Shown here piece after piece: positions 36,154 through 46,494 of a stretch of DNA of 64,000 nucleotides. Source of the DNA: Knoxdaviesia capensis (lineage: Eukaryota > Ascomycota > Sordariomycetes > Microascales > Gondwanamycetaceae); contig LNGK01000004.1 in assembly GCA_001510575.1 (NCBI GenBank), forward strand, positions 310,001 to 374,000, read 5' to 3'. Each line of letters begins with the position of its first letter. Within the stretch, counting starts at the first letter, position 1. The translations under genes and the position numbers were made by a program. The notes under the pieces were generated by a model that saw only the letters and a list, made by a program, of their open reading frames with translations, ran no database searches and was not told the origin of the DNA.

Positions 36154-37637
36154 ATGACCTCCTTCAAGGTTCTGGCCGCCGTGGCCGCTATCGCCATCGG
36201 CGCTGTCTCTGGTAAGTGGTGACCAGTGCTTGCGGTGGAAATGCCTTGGGCTCTGGTGTTGTTCAGCACGATGATTTGCATCTAGCTGTGCCCTAAATCC
36301 CCCGGCTGCGTGGTTTGGAGTACATTGCGACGTGATGGCTAACTTTCCCGGCTTTCTACAACCTAAATAGCCCAGGACTGCAAAAACTCGAGCGCCATCA
36401 TCACCATCAACTCCGCCGCCGATGCAAACATCAACTGCAAGGTTGTCGCGGGTTCGGTTGTCTTCGCTGAAGGCGCCGGCGTTGCCGGATCGGTCATCCT
36501 GTCTGGCCCCGAGGAGATCAAGGGCGATCTGATCATCCGCAATGCCACCCAGATCCTCTCTCTGTCTAGCGACTCCATCGAGACCATTGGTGGCAAGTTC
36601 GAAATGAACGCTGTTCAGATCATCTCGACCATCTCCTTTAGTAAGCTCCAGACCGTCGGTGAGCTTCTGTGGGTTTCCATGCCGTCTCTGGAGAACGTCA
36701 ACTTCGGCACCGATGGTGTCACCACCGTCAGCAAGGTCCGCATCAGCGACACTTTCCTGTCCAGCCTTAACGGTGTGGATCTGGCCTCGGTTGATAGCTT
36801 CCAGATCGACAACAACCGCCGCCTCAGCCGCTGGGAGACTCAGATCAAGAACATCACCGACACCCTGACCATCGCCGACAACTCGCCCGATCTGGAGGTG
36901 TCGTTCCCCGTTCTCTCCGTCGCCAACAACCTGGACATCCGTGGCATCAAGAGCATCAACGTGCCCTTCCTGAAGACCATCAAGGGTTCGATAGAGTTCG
37001 CCAACAACACCAACATGGAGGAGTTCATTGCTGTCAACCTGACCGAGACCGGCCAGTCGCTGGCTTTCCGTGGAAACAACGTCCTTACCAACATCACCCT
37101 GCCCCTCCTCGAGTCGGTTGGTGGTGGTGTTACCATCCAGAACAACCCCGAGCTCAAGGAGCTCACTGGCTTCCCCAAGCTGGCCAAGGTCGGCGGCGCT
37201 ATTAACCTGCGCGGTAACTTTACTGAGTACGTGTTCTCCTTTGCTTTCTTGTCCATATTTCGCGCTGGATAGAGTGACATGTAGCTAACCTCGTCCCACT
37301 TCTCTCTGCCAATAGGGTCTCTCTGCCTTCGATTAACGACGTCAAGGGTACTTTTGACCTGATCAGCTCTGAGGATATCGATAGCTCTTGCACCGAGCTG
37401 AAGAAGTTCTCCCCCAAGAAGAGCGGTGGCAGCGGCCAGATCCAGGGCTCCTTCACTTGCGAGAGCAAGAGCGCCGATACCAGCAAGGGAGGCAGCAAGC
37501 CCAGCGACAGCGGAAGCGGCAGCGGCAGCGGCAGCGGTTCGTCCGACCCCAAGGATGATGCCGCCGGCATGCTCACCATCAACACTGTTGCCATTGTTGC
37601 CGTTGCTCTGGTCGGCAGCATTGCCCAGCTGTTGTAA
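36154..37637 (+). CDS. ECM33: Ecm33-family GPI-anchored cell-wall protein
   Basis: Cell-surface glycoprotein of the Ecm33/Sps2 family, needed for wall integrity and morphogenesis in yeasts and aspergilli. Exons 36154-36211, 36371-37226 and 37316-37637; 411 aa, close to family length. Signal peptide residues 1-20 (hydrophobic core ending AVSA before QDC). The middle is a receptor-L/leucine-rich-like beta-helix, with repeated segments such as LTIADNSPDLEVSFPVL, LDIRGIKSINVPFLKTI and LAFRGNNVLTNITLPLLES, and several N-glycosylation sequons. A Ser/Gly-rich spacer with repeated SG units follows (about 363-383), then a probable GPI attachment region around SSDPKDDAAG and a hydrophobic C-terminal tail. 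A CTAACCC branch and TTTTATCAG acceptor-like signal end 15 nt before the ATG, suggesting a 5'-UTR intron. Confidence 0.95.
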
Positions 37638-38777
37638 ACAGCTATCCCGACTCGGACGCCGATGACCCGACACTTGTTTCCGGCTTCCTGCGACTCATCC
37701 CCTCTGATCTTACGAAACACGCTGATCCCAAATCCTCTGGTCTTTTTTATTGTACACGCGGACACACGGCAATACATTCCTTTTTTCTTTTTTTCTTCTC
37801 CTTAAAACGCACACTGCATACCCATCTAGTGATACCAAGCCTTGGAATCATCTGAACTCTCGCTCTCTTTTTTTTTCTCCTTTTTTTCATGTGGAATTTT
37901 TTTTAAAGCCTTTTGTTCTTCTTGCCCCCTTAATTACTCGCTGGTTTCTGTTGTCCTTATGTGAATAGGAGGGGGGACTTAATTACAGTAGAAGCAAAGA
38001 AGATGATGATAATAATAGCAAGCAATAGGGAAAAAATGCTGGAATCTTAAGAAAGCCTGGTTTTCTGAATCCAAAAACGCCCCCTTTTACTAAAACTGCC
38101 CTTTTAGACACGCACTCATTCTCTCTCTTTGTGTTTTTTTTTTTTTTTTTGTTTTCCTTTCAGGTTTGACTTTTCCTGTTCTGTCTCTATATGTTGTGGC
38201 GTTGTTTTCCCTTATAATCGTCAGCTCTTTTTTATTATATTTGCTTTATTTCTACTGTTCTTTGAAGTGTTGTGGGACTATTGAGCTTGAGCTCACTCTT
38301 TAATGCGTGTACTATACCAGAGCTTGCCTGGAAACACAGCCCTGCCCTCTTTATTCACTTGAGGTCTGGATGAGTTAGAGGAAGGAGAGAGAGGGGCATG
38401 AGGGGATGGTGGTTGTAAGTGGTGGATCTATGGGGGTGTGGAGTGTTCGCTCTTTTTCTTCAGTCTCTTCTTCTCTGCAGCCTTTTAGGAATAGAACTTT
38501 GTAATTGTGTGAAAGATGGTTGAGATGTGGTTTGTGTTATACTGTGATGGTGTGTTTCAGCACAGCTACTGTAGGTGTCATTATTGCAGGGTGATGGTGC
38601 TCTTTGGTCCTGGCGGAAGAACATTCTGGGGTTCTTTTTGGGTTCTAGACCTGTGTCTTCCCAGTTTGGGTTGGGTATATATGTATATGGGCTAGCACAT
38701 GATTGAAGATATGGTACACGAAAGGCGTGACAATCCCAGCGGTGACTAGAGGGTACGGCTGTGTATGTAGTACCGCG
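37638..38777. other. Convergent 3' intergenic region
   Basis: 1.1 kb between ECM33 and the SPF45-like gene. T-rich homopolymer stretches after the ECM33 stop (37740-38270) fit a long 3' UTR. No gene seen. Confidence 0.6.
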
Positions 38778-40791
38778 TCACGAGAAGACCCGAGCATCAA
38801 AGGCGTCGGCATTGTAGAAGCGCGGTTGGATGGCGTTGCCGTTGAAGATGCGGCCGTTGAGTTCGTTGACGGCCTGGACGGCGGGTTAGTTGGGAGCCCC
38901 ACACAACGGCTACAGATACAAACAAACAAACAAGCACGTGGGGGAGAGGGGGAGAGGGAGGACAGCGTGACGTACGCGGAGGGCGGACACCTCGTCGGTG
39001 AATTTGATGAACACTTGTCGGGTGGATTCGTCGATGTATACACGTTCGACGCGGCCGTACTGCCAATTGGGGGGAGGGCGCGTGTTAGTATACGTGTACA
39101 GCGTTGAGAACCAAACCGAGAAGATGGGTGTGTTCTCTCTCTCTCACCTTCTCGCCGCACTCCTCGCCAATCTCCTGCCCCAATCCGGCCGCAATCTCGG
39201 CCGCCAGGTCGTCCATGCCGTCCAACATGCGGCGCAAGACCACCACAGCGCTCATATCGCCGAAGCCGGCGTCGCTCTCACCGGTGCTCGCAGCAGCAGC
39301 AGCGGCGGCGGCGGCAGACGCCGCCCCGGGGTCCTTCCGGGCGTGTTTGCCACTACTAGTACCGCCGATGATGCGGCCTTTGCCGCCGGGCCCGGCCCAG
39401 CCGCCGCCGTCCGCATCGGCACGGCGCCGGCGCTTCTCAACTTGCACGCGCAGCGGGTTGACGATGCCGGAGGCGTCGGCGCCCAGGCCGGTGCCGCGGG
39501 TCCAGCCGTATTTGGACATGAGGCGCTGGGCGAAGCCGTCCTGGCCGGGGCGGTTTGCGCGCGGCGCCGGCGCGTTGGTGGAGTCGTCGTGGTTGTCATC
39601 GTCGGGATCAAGGTCGTTGCCGCCGCCGCCGCCGCCGCCGCCGAGAGATGGCCGGGGTGCGTCGTCGTAGTCGGGCTCGTCGTCATGGTCTTCGGGGTAT
39701 TTTGGCGGTGCAGCGTAGAGAACGGGGGGTTTGGAGGCGATGACGCCGGGTTCGGCGGGGGGTAGCGGTGAGGGGGAGCGGGCTGCAGGGGGAGGAGGAG
39801 GAGCGGGTGGTTGTTGTTGAGAGAGGGCGAGACGGCGTGCATATGCGTCTTCGCCGGAGGCGGCGTCGGATGCCACTGCCCGGGGTGGCGAGTCTGGTGG
39901 GGGAGCAAACGAGAGACTTGGTGGCGGTGCGAAGCGGTCTGTGGCGAGGAGATTAGTATATGGTGGAGAGAAGAAAGGAGCCCAGGAGGTTGGGGTACAT
40001 ACTGTTAACAGGTCTGGCACGGTCTTCTTCCTCGCTCATCTGTTCGTCGTCCTCACTGTAGTCGAGCCCGCCGCTCGACGTGGACCGGTCACGCGCGCGG
40101 TGCCGGTACAACACGGCCTTCCAAGCCTGCACCTCGGCGATGCGCTCGTCGCTGCGCATGTACTCGGCGACATTTGTCGGGCGGGCGGGGTCGTACGGGT
40201 CGTCCCAGTCGGTGTCGCGCGGGCGGGCGTTGGCGTCGTCGCCGGGGTTCTTGCGGCGCTTGCGGCCGCCGCGCTGGCGTTTCTCGCCGGTGCCGTAGCG
40301 CCACTCGTCTTCCTCGGTCGGCGCCCAGTCGGCGAGGCGCGAGCGCGCGGGTTGTGCGGGCGTGGCCGAGTCCGGCGGCGGGGCTGGAGCGGTAGTGTCG
40401 GGCTTCGCGGCGGTGGTGGGGACTCCGGACGCGGGCGGTTTGGGGCCGGTGCTGGCGGTGGTGGGCTTGTTGGTTTTGGGCTTGGGCTGCGGGCGGCGGA
40501 TGGGTTGGAATCTGCGGGCTGTTTTTTTGGCGTGAAAGAGACAGTTGGGGTTAGTTGGGACGCGGAGGTCCACGGGGCACACGCGGAGGGGCGGTGGGTC
40601 AGAGCTGGCGTACCTGCGTCCATGGCCAGTCTTGAGGCATCGTCTTTGGCTGGCTCGACAACGTGGGTGTATCGCACCGGCGCACCAGAGACCGTGGCGG
40701 CCGGGTCGGCGGCGTCGAGCAGGTTGGCGTAGAGCGCCAGACCGCCGCCCGACGCAGGCTTCGGCGGGTTTGGCGGTGGTGGAGCGGCCAT
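38778..40791 (-). CDS. SPF45-like splicing/DNA-repair protein (G-patch + RRM)
   Basis: Relative of human SPF45/RBM17 and of the fungal 'DNA repair/RNA recognition' G-patch proteins. Five exons: 40791-40614, 40518-40003, 39938-39148, 39059-38976, 38873-38778; 554 aa. Residues 1-360 are Pro/Ala-rich and disordered, with basic (KRQRGGRKRRKN) and Asp-rich patches. The G-patch is about 364-410 (GFAQRLMSKYGWTRGTGLG...). The C-terminal RRM, about 440-554, has an acidic first helix and ends KFTDEVSALRAVNELNGRIF then a PRFY element, like U2AF-homology motifs that bind tryptophan-containing ligands. Introns carry TACTAAC-type branches. Expected role: alternative 3' splice-site choice in the spliceosome. 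It is divergent from the PCS60-like gene across only 721 bp. Confidence 0.92.
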
Positions 40792-41512
40792 TGTGTGGCT
40801 GTTTGCTTATAAGTGAGGGGGGAGAGGAGTTTGTGGTGTGGTTGGAGATGTGCGGTGGGTGGGTGGAAGAAGAGAAGTTGAGAAGCAACAGAGACTGCAT
40901 GTATCGTGCATAGTGGGTGACTGAAGAGGCCAAAGGTATTGGAGCACTTGCGAGAGAGGATAACCCTAAGCCTCAAACCCTGGAGATGCAGGGTTCAAGA
41001 GTGGGCCGATGCCAGGTCCGGAAAAAAAGGCTGAAGTGAACCAACAGCTGTAACGCAGCAGGAGCGATCCTCACCAAGTTCCTTCCTTGCCTGCTTGCTT
41101 CAAGGCTCTCTCCACTTCTCTTGCCGAGTTTCCAACCGATTCATCACATAATCCGACATCCAACCACACCTTTTTTCTCTCACGGTTATCTGGCTCTGAA
41201 TCTTCTCGTCTCTTCTTCTTCTTCTTCTTCTTCCTTCTATCTCTCACACTCTCACATCTTAGTACGCCGGCCGTATTCAAAATCTCTCTTCGATCTCGAG
41301 CAATTGATTCGAGTGAGCCCGACCCACTGAAGCTTCCGCAATCGCTCAACAATTTCACGTCATCGGGGCCTGAGCTGATTTCTGTTTACCTCTCCTTTCC
41401 GATTCGACAAGACAAACCAAACTCCCGTGTCTCTCCGATCCCGGCCGAGCTCCCGACGCCGGACGAAAAACAAGACCGACTCTCCGTTTACACACGAAAG
41501 AAACCAGCAGAC
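40792..41512. promoter_or_regulatory. Short bidirectional promoter, SPF45-like / PCS60-like
   Basis: At 721 bp this is the shortest divergent spacer in the window. It holds an AACCCTAA box at 40961-40970, roughly 170 bp from the SPF45-like start, and a CT-rich tract with a (CTT)n run at 41210-41235 on the PCS60 side. Both genes must share this region. Confidence 0.6.
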
Positions 41513-43330
41513 ATGTCTCTCACTCTGAAGACCGCCATCTCCGGCCACCCGGACGCCGTGGCGGTGATTGTGCCGTCGAAGCCGAAGACGCTGTCGGTCA
41601 GCTACGCGCGGCTGGTGGCCGACGTGACGGCGTTCCAGCGCAAGCTGGCCGCGCTGGGCGTGACGCGCGGCACGCCGGTGTCGATTTCGCTGGTCAACTC
41701 GTACGAGTTTGTCGTGGCGTTCCTGGCCACCGCGTGGCAGCGCGCCATCGCGGCGCCGCTCAACCCGGCGTACAAGCAGGCCGAGTTCGAGTTCTCCATT
41801 GATGACGTCAAGTCGGCTGTGGTGCTGGTGCCGCGCGGGGCTGAGGCGGCCAAGGCGCCGGCTGTGCTGGCGGCGCGGCGGTTCAATGCGGCGGTCATCG
41901 AGTGCTACTGGGATGATGTGCGCGGGGAGGTGGCGTTGGATGTGAAGGATACCCCCAAGTTGCTTCACGGGCCGGAGAAGCTTCTCACGGCTGAGCCGGA
42001 GGATATTGCGCTGGTTCTGCACACAAGGTTGGTTCTGCCCTTCACCCGTCTGCTTAGTATAGGATGCCTCAATGCGTTGGCCGTTCGTACTAACATGTGT
42101 TGTGTCGTCCGTCGTCTAGTGGAACCACGTCGAGACCCAAAGTTGTACGTCTAACAACCGAGTTCAACCTCTCCCGGGCCTCACTGAAGCTTACAACATA
42201 CCTAACGACGGCTGGAATACTACTAACACAATGCTGGCTCTCTCCCTTAGGTGCCCCTGTCACACCGTAACCTGACCCGGACCATGCGTGAGTCCTCCGT
42301 CCCTCTCCTGTGTGTTGACAGCTGGTAATCACTCTCCACTAACACCAAATCCCCGATAGACAACATCAAGAACACCTACCAGCTGACTCCCGCCGATCGG
42401 ACAATGCTGGTCATGCCGCTTTTCCACGTGCACGGCCTCGTGTGCGGTCTCCTGGCGCCTTTGCACACCGGCGGATCGATGGTTGTGCCGACCAAGTTTT
42501 CCGCCTCCGACTTCTGGCCCGACTTCATCCACCACGGTGCCAACTGGTACACTGCCGTGCCGACCATCCACCAGATTCTGCTCAAGAACCCGGCGCCGAG
42601 CCCGAAGCCCAACATCCGCTTTATCCGCTCCTGCTCGTCTCCGCTGTCGCCGACCGTGTTCGCACAGCTCGAGAAATCCTACGGTGCCCCGGTGCTCGAG
42701 GCCTACGCCATGACCGAAGCCGCCCACCAGATGACGTCGAACCCGCTGCCGCCGGCCCAGCGCAAGCCGGGCAGTGTTGGCCTGGGCCAGGGCGTCGAGG
42801 TGCGTATTCTCGACGATGCCGGTGATGAGGTGCCCACGGGAGCCGAGGGCGAGATCTGCATCATCGGAGAGAATGTCACCAAGGGATACCTCAACAACGC
42901 GGCGGCCAACGCCACCGCCTTCACCAAGGGCGGGTTCTTCCGCACGGGCGACCAGGGCAAGAAGGACGCCGACGGCTACGTGATCATCACCGGCCGCATC
43001 AAGGAGCTGATCAACAAGGGTGGCGAGAAGATCAGCCCGATCGAGCTGGACAACGTGCTGACGCGCCACCCGGCGGTGTCGGAGGCGGTGAGCTTTGCGA
43101 TTCCGGACGAGATGTTCGGCCAGGAGATTGCGGTGGCGGTGGTTCTGAAGCCGGGTGCCTCGTTGGGGGTTGAGGAGCTCAAGGCGTGGGTGACGGAGCG
43201 GTTGGCGAAGTTCAAGACGCCGAAGAAGATCTACTTTACCGATATCATGCCCAAGACTGCTACTGGCAAGATCCAGCGCCGGATTGTGGCGGAGGAGATG
43301 CAGAAGCAGGACCTCAAGGCGAAGTTGTAA
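41513..43330 (+). CDS. PCS60: Peroxisomal AMP-dependent synthetase, Pcs60/oxalyl-CoA synthetase type
   Basis: ANL-superfamily acyl-CoA synthetase resembling yeast Pcs60/Fat2, reported as an oxalyl-CoA synthetase. Exons 41513-42027, 42120-42144 (25 nt), 42251-42287 (37 nt) and 42360-43330; 515 aa. The two tiny exons carry the ATP-binding P-loop, SGTTSRPKVVPLSHRNL, from residue 172. Later motifs: MPLFHVHGL, YAMTEAAHQM, GYLNN, GFFRTGDQGK, GRIKELINKGGEKISP, and the C-terminal lysine loop PKTATGKIQRR. The last three residues AKL form a PTS1 peroxisomal signal. The exon 1 donor is GTTGGT, unusual among the others, but is required to rebuild the P-loop; all three introns have CTAAC branches. Predicted role: oxalate or related acid activation in peroxisomes. 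Confidence 0.92.
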
Positions 43331-43670
43331 GGGGGGAGAACCTCACCGATCATATTCACTCTCTTTGGTGGAGGGTCTAGCCTCGCGTATATCATTGTTG
43401 TGGCTATATCTTGTTTCTATACATCCTCCATCGTATATATATTCCATAGCTATTTAGCTGTACTGTTTCTATAATTTGAAGTTGTTCACATAGACCTTTG
43501 GATCACTGGAATGCCGAAAAAGTGTGGCGTGGTATATGTGTACCAGCAAGCTCGGCTAGGAGCGGCATTTTCATAGGTGATGTATACGTGAATGCGTGCT
43601 GTTCAATCTGGATTGGATGGAACTGGACAAGTAAGATTTGGTGTTGGCAGGGTGAGTGTAACATGAAACC

Positions 43671-44290
43671 CTAGGATAAAATCACCAGGCTTCGGGGACT
43701 CGGTACACCTGGTGCGGTCCCGGCTCTGGCTCCGGCTGCGGGGAGCTTCGCGGTGGGCTCCGGCGAAAGGGAAGTAGCTCTACGTCGTCTTGCCCAGTGA
43801 GCACCGTTTTGTATATAGGCTATGGACATCTTATGGCCGGCCTTGCATTCGAGAATATATGCTGGGGTATCCTTGGCGGTCTCGCTGTCGACATGTACAC
43901 CCCATCGGTCCGGTATAAGCGCCCGCTCGAGGTGGACGAGGGCGCCCTGGAGGCGCTCGAGGGCCTTGGGCGGAGGCCCGGGGGAGGATGGCTTCATGGA
44001 CGCGAAGGTGCGCACCACGAACCCGTGGCAGTAGGAGAGGAAAACAGGGTAGTGTGGTGCCGCCGTCCTATCTGCGGTCAGTCTCGGCCTGCGCGGTCTC
44101 CAGGGCTGCTCGCGCTGTGGCTTGGTCGGCGCGCAGGCGTTCTCGCGCGTGTCTCTTGTCGGGGACGCTGGTTGTCGGGCTGGGAGGCGTGCAGCGCTCT
44201 CGCGACCCCGCTCGGCATCTAGTCGCGCTTCTCGGGCATCGCGACGGGCCTGTTCACAAAGCCGTTTGGACTTCGGGGTGGAAGGCTATC
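43671..44290 (-). pseudogene. Decayed fragment of a fungal coiled-coil / 'EYKAPHK' family protein
   Basis: One open frame with no in-frame start codon at its head; a TAG lies in frame just upstream. Translation begins with a charged helical segment (LCEQARRDAREARLDAERG), continues to PVFLSYCHGFVVRTF, and ends with DRWGVHVDSET followed by AYILECKAGHKMSIAYIQ. Together these resemble a widespread ascomycete family of unknown function: N-terminal coiled coil, a 'YLxYCH' block, then 'VIEYKAPHKLS', often followed by a kinase-like region. The middle and C-terminal parts are missing, so this is read as a truncated relic. Family resemblance is from memory of the motif pattern; chance openness in GC-rich DNA is the alternative. 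The E-x-K in ECK recalls PD-(D/E)XK nucleases, which is speculative. Confidence 0.4.
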
Positions 44291-44294
44291 CGGG

Positions 44295-44624
44295 ATGTCT
44301 CTCCATGAAGACAGAAGTTGGACGGAAGCCCAGTGGGAGAGAGAGACGGACGGTGCTTGTATGTCCAACTTTTCCAGGACCGCACGTTGGGCGCTGAAAC
44401 TGGGGCTGATGTCGGTCGACGGCTGCGTGGATGGCCTGAAGCAAATCAAAGAGCACGAGGATCTTAGCAGACGAGAGATTCGGAGATTAAAAAGTCGATA
44501 TACGCCAGAAGATGCTCGGGATGGAAGGATCGAAGAACAAATCCATCTCTTCCGTATCAAGAAGGCACGTCGTTCTAGAACAGCGAAGGAAGCTCCAAGC
44601 TTCGGGGCCCCTAAAATGACCTAA
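44295..44624 (+). CDS. Hypothetical small basic protein
   Basis: A 109-codon frame without recognisable domain. The composition looks protein-like: a charged helical stretch around GLKQIKEHEDLSRREIRRL and a basic C-terminal part LFRIKKARRSRTAKE. It is less GC-rich than neighbouring genes, and starts only a few bases from the head of the minus-strand relic, on the other strand. It could be an orphan gene, the last exon of something unrecognised, or chance. Confidence 0.3.
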   Translation: MSLHEDRSWTEAQWERETDGACMSNFSRTARWALKLGLMSVDGCVDGLKQIKEHEDLSRREIRRLKSRYTPEDARDGRIEEQIHLFRIKKARRSRTAKEAPSFGAPKMT

Positions 44625-45124
44625 CGACTAACCTAAAAATAGCCGCTACACCCCTGTTTTTCTTCGTCGGCCGGATTTGGGGGGTAGAAACCGGGGATTT
44701 CCTCATTTTTTGGAGCGATTCAAACCTCGCACCTCCAACTACCACCGCCAAACGCGAATCCAGCTTTGCATTTGCCGTATCGTTTTCCCCAGAAATCCCC
44801 CCCCATCAGCGTGACTTTTTAGCGTTTCCCGTTTGTCCCTGACCTTTGTCGCAGTAATAGCTTTCGGCGTTCGGGTACCGAGTCTGTGCAGCTCTCTTTC
44901 CCCATCTTCCTCGGGTTCCCTTTTCTGTATAAATACATATATACAGAGGCATTCTGCTGTTCGTCCGTTCCCCCTTATTTCTCTCTCTCTCGGAAATGCT
45001 CTCTCCCTCTCGCTACCACTACCCAACTCGCCGTGTCCTGTCCAATCCGCGTATTTCACCTGGATCATCTGCTCTGCGCACCCCGTTTATTCTGCGCACT
45101 ACTCCTTTGCACTCCTGTCGAACA

Positions 45125-45796
45125 ATGGCGTCGTCGTCGCCTGCTGCTGAGCCGAAGAAGATGGAGTGGTTGATTGTCGTCCCGGATAAGCCTGGCACCT
45201 TGGCCAAGCGTCTGGAGATCCGGCCGTGAGTATCCATGCACTCTTGCATATGTGTATTCGATCCATTTGTGAGTGAGTGAGTTGGCCAGCCAAACTAAAT
45301 GTCTTCGCCTCCAAGCACCCATATCGCCAACCTGGCTCCGTTTGTGCAGAGCGGCGTGCTCAAGATGGGCGGTACGTTCTCCTCTCCCCCACGGACCCGG
45401 CTGTCCTTTTTATATCATCACCTGGCTTCTTTCCCCCTCTTGTCTTTCTTATATCTCCCCCCTCCCCCCTACTAACATGCCAGTACAGGCGCCGTCCTCT
45501 CCGAACCCCCCACCGACGCCAACCCGGCCAACTTCAAGTTCGCCGGCAGCACCATGGTCGCCGTGGCCGCCACCCGCGAGGAGGCCATCGCCATCATCTC
45601 CAAGGACATCTACGTCGAGGCCGGCGTGTGGGACCTGGACAACTTGCAAATATGGCCGGTATGTGCTGCTTCGCCCTCGCCGCTTCTCGTTTTCCCTCTC
45701 TATTACCTCTCTCCGTCGAGATGTCCCTGTTCTGATTGTTGCGAACTAACCCGCTTACACCCCAAACAGCTCCTCTGCGCGTTCCGCAACCCGTAA
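45125..45796 (+). CDS. YCII-related domain protein
   Basis: Small dimeric alpha/beta protein of the YciI family; bacterial members include a chlorohydroquinone dehydrochlorinase-like fold, but fungal function is unknown. Four exons: 45125-45225, 45316-45371, 45489-45658, 45770-45796; 117 aa. Features: EWLIVVPDKPGTLAKRLEIRPTH, whose final histidine corresponds to the conserved family His; then FVQSGVLKMGGAVLSEPP and FAGSTMVAVAATREEAIAII, and DIYVEAGVWDLDNLQIWP near the C-terminus. The last coding exon is only 27 nt. Three introns in 117 codons is dense even for this window. No signal peptide. Confidence 0.88.
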
Positions 45797-46494
45797 ACGC
45801 CAAAGTGCTTATACTCGGCTACTCCAGGCACAACGTTCTTGCCCCACTTGTCCACGGGAAGAGTTTTGGTTTAAACCTCAAGGTCATGTGCGCAATATAC
45901 GAGACTTATCAGCGAGAAACTCTAAATCAAGTAACAGTGAAAATATACCCCTGAGAAACTATTTTCTCGGTTCGTGCTCATCTATGCTGTAGGCCAACTC
46001 TGTTATCAACTTGGGTCGTTGTTACTTTCTAAAGTATCTCTGTGCTACAGTATACAGAGGTTGGGAGACCTAAAGGTCCTAGAAGCACGAGAGAGGGCCG
46101 TCATTCATCAGTTCTCACACATCATGCAAAACGTGTGTTCAACATCCACAGAAACAATGCATTATAGATATCTGGATGGCAAAGAACTCCCCAACTAAAC
46201 AACTGCATATCTCCTTCCATGGAGAAAAGGCAATAAAAAGAAAATTCAACGGCCTTCAGAAAGAAAGCAGTCCCATATCCAATTGGAGGATCGCAATCCA
46301 TCCTCGCTAGGAAACACAGTACCAAAACTCTGGCAAACAAACGGGAGAACAACTCGCCACCCACCGCTTCCATCACGGCAAAGCAGACTGTGAAGACCAA
46401 TACACAGGGAGAGACTGAAGAATCATAAGCAAAGACAGGAAGACTTCAAACGACACACAGGCACCAAAACTCAAGAAGGAAGTTAATGACACAA
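45797..46494. other. Convergent 3' intergenic region
   Basis: About 700 bp between the YCII and UPF0662 genes; AT-richer than the coding DNA. No further gene seen. Confidence 0.6.

Larger units (their letters stand above)
43331..45124. other. Interval between PCS60-like and YCII genes
   Basis: 1.8 kb separating the only tandem gene pair. It contains a GC-rich minus-strand coding relic (43671-44290) and a separate plus-strand 109-codon frame (44295-44624), both listed. The last 450 bp before the YCII start are CT-rich promoter-like DNA. Confidence 0.6.

Noticed and set aside
43797..44222. 141-codon plus-strand frame after PCS60
   Set aside because: It overlaps the minus-strand relic, whose translation is much more protein-like; the plus frame is Gly/Arg/Trp-rich shadow.
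44718..44742. ATTCAAACCTCGC resembling a tRNA T-arm
   Set aside because: The 5-bp T stem does not pair and no cloverleaf can be drawn around it.
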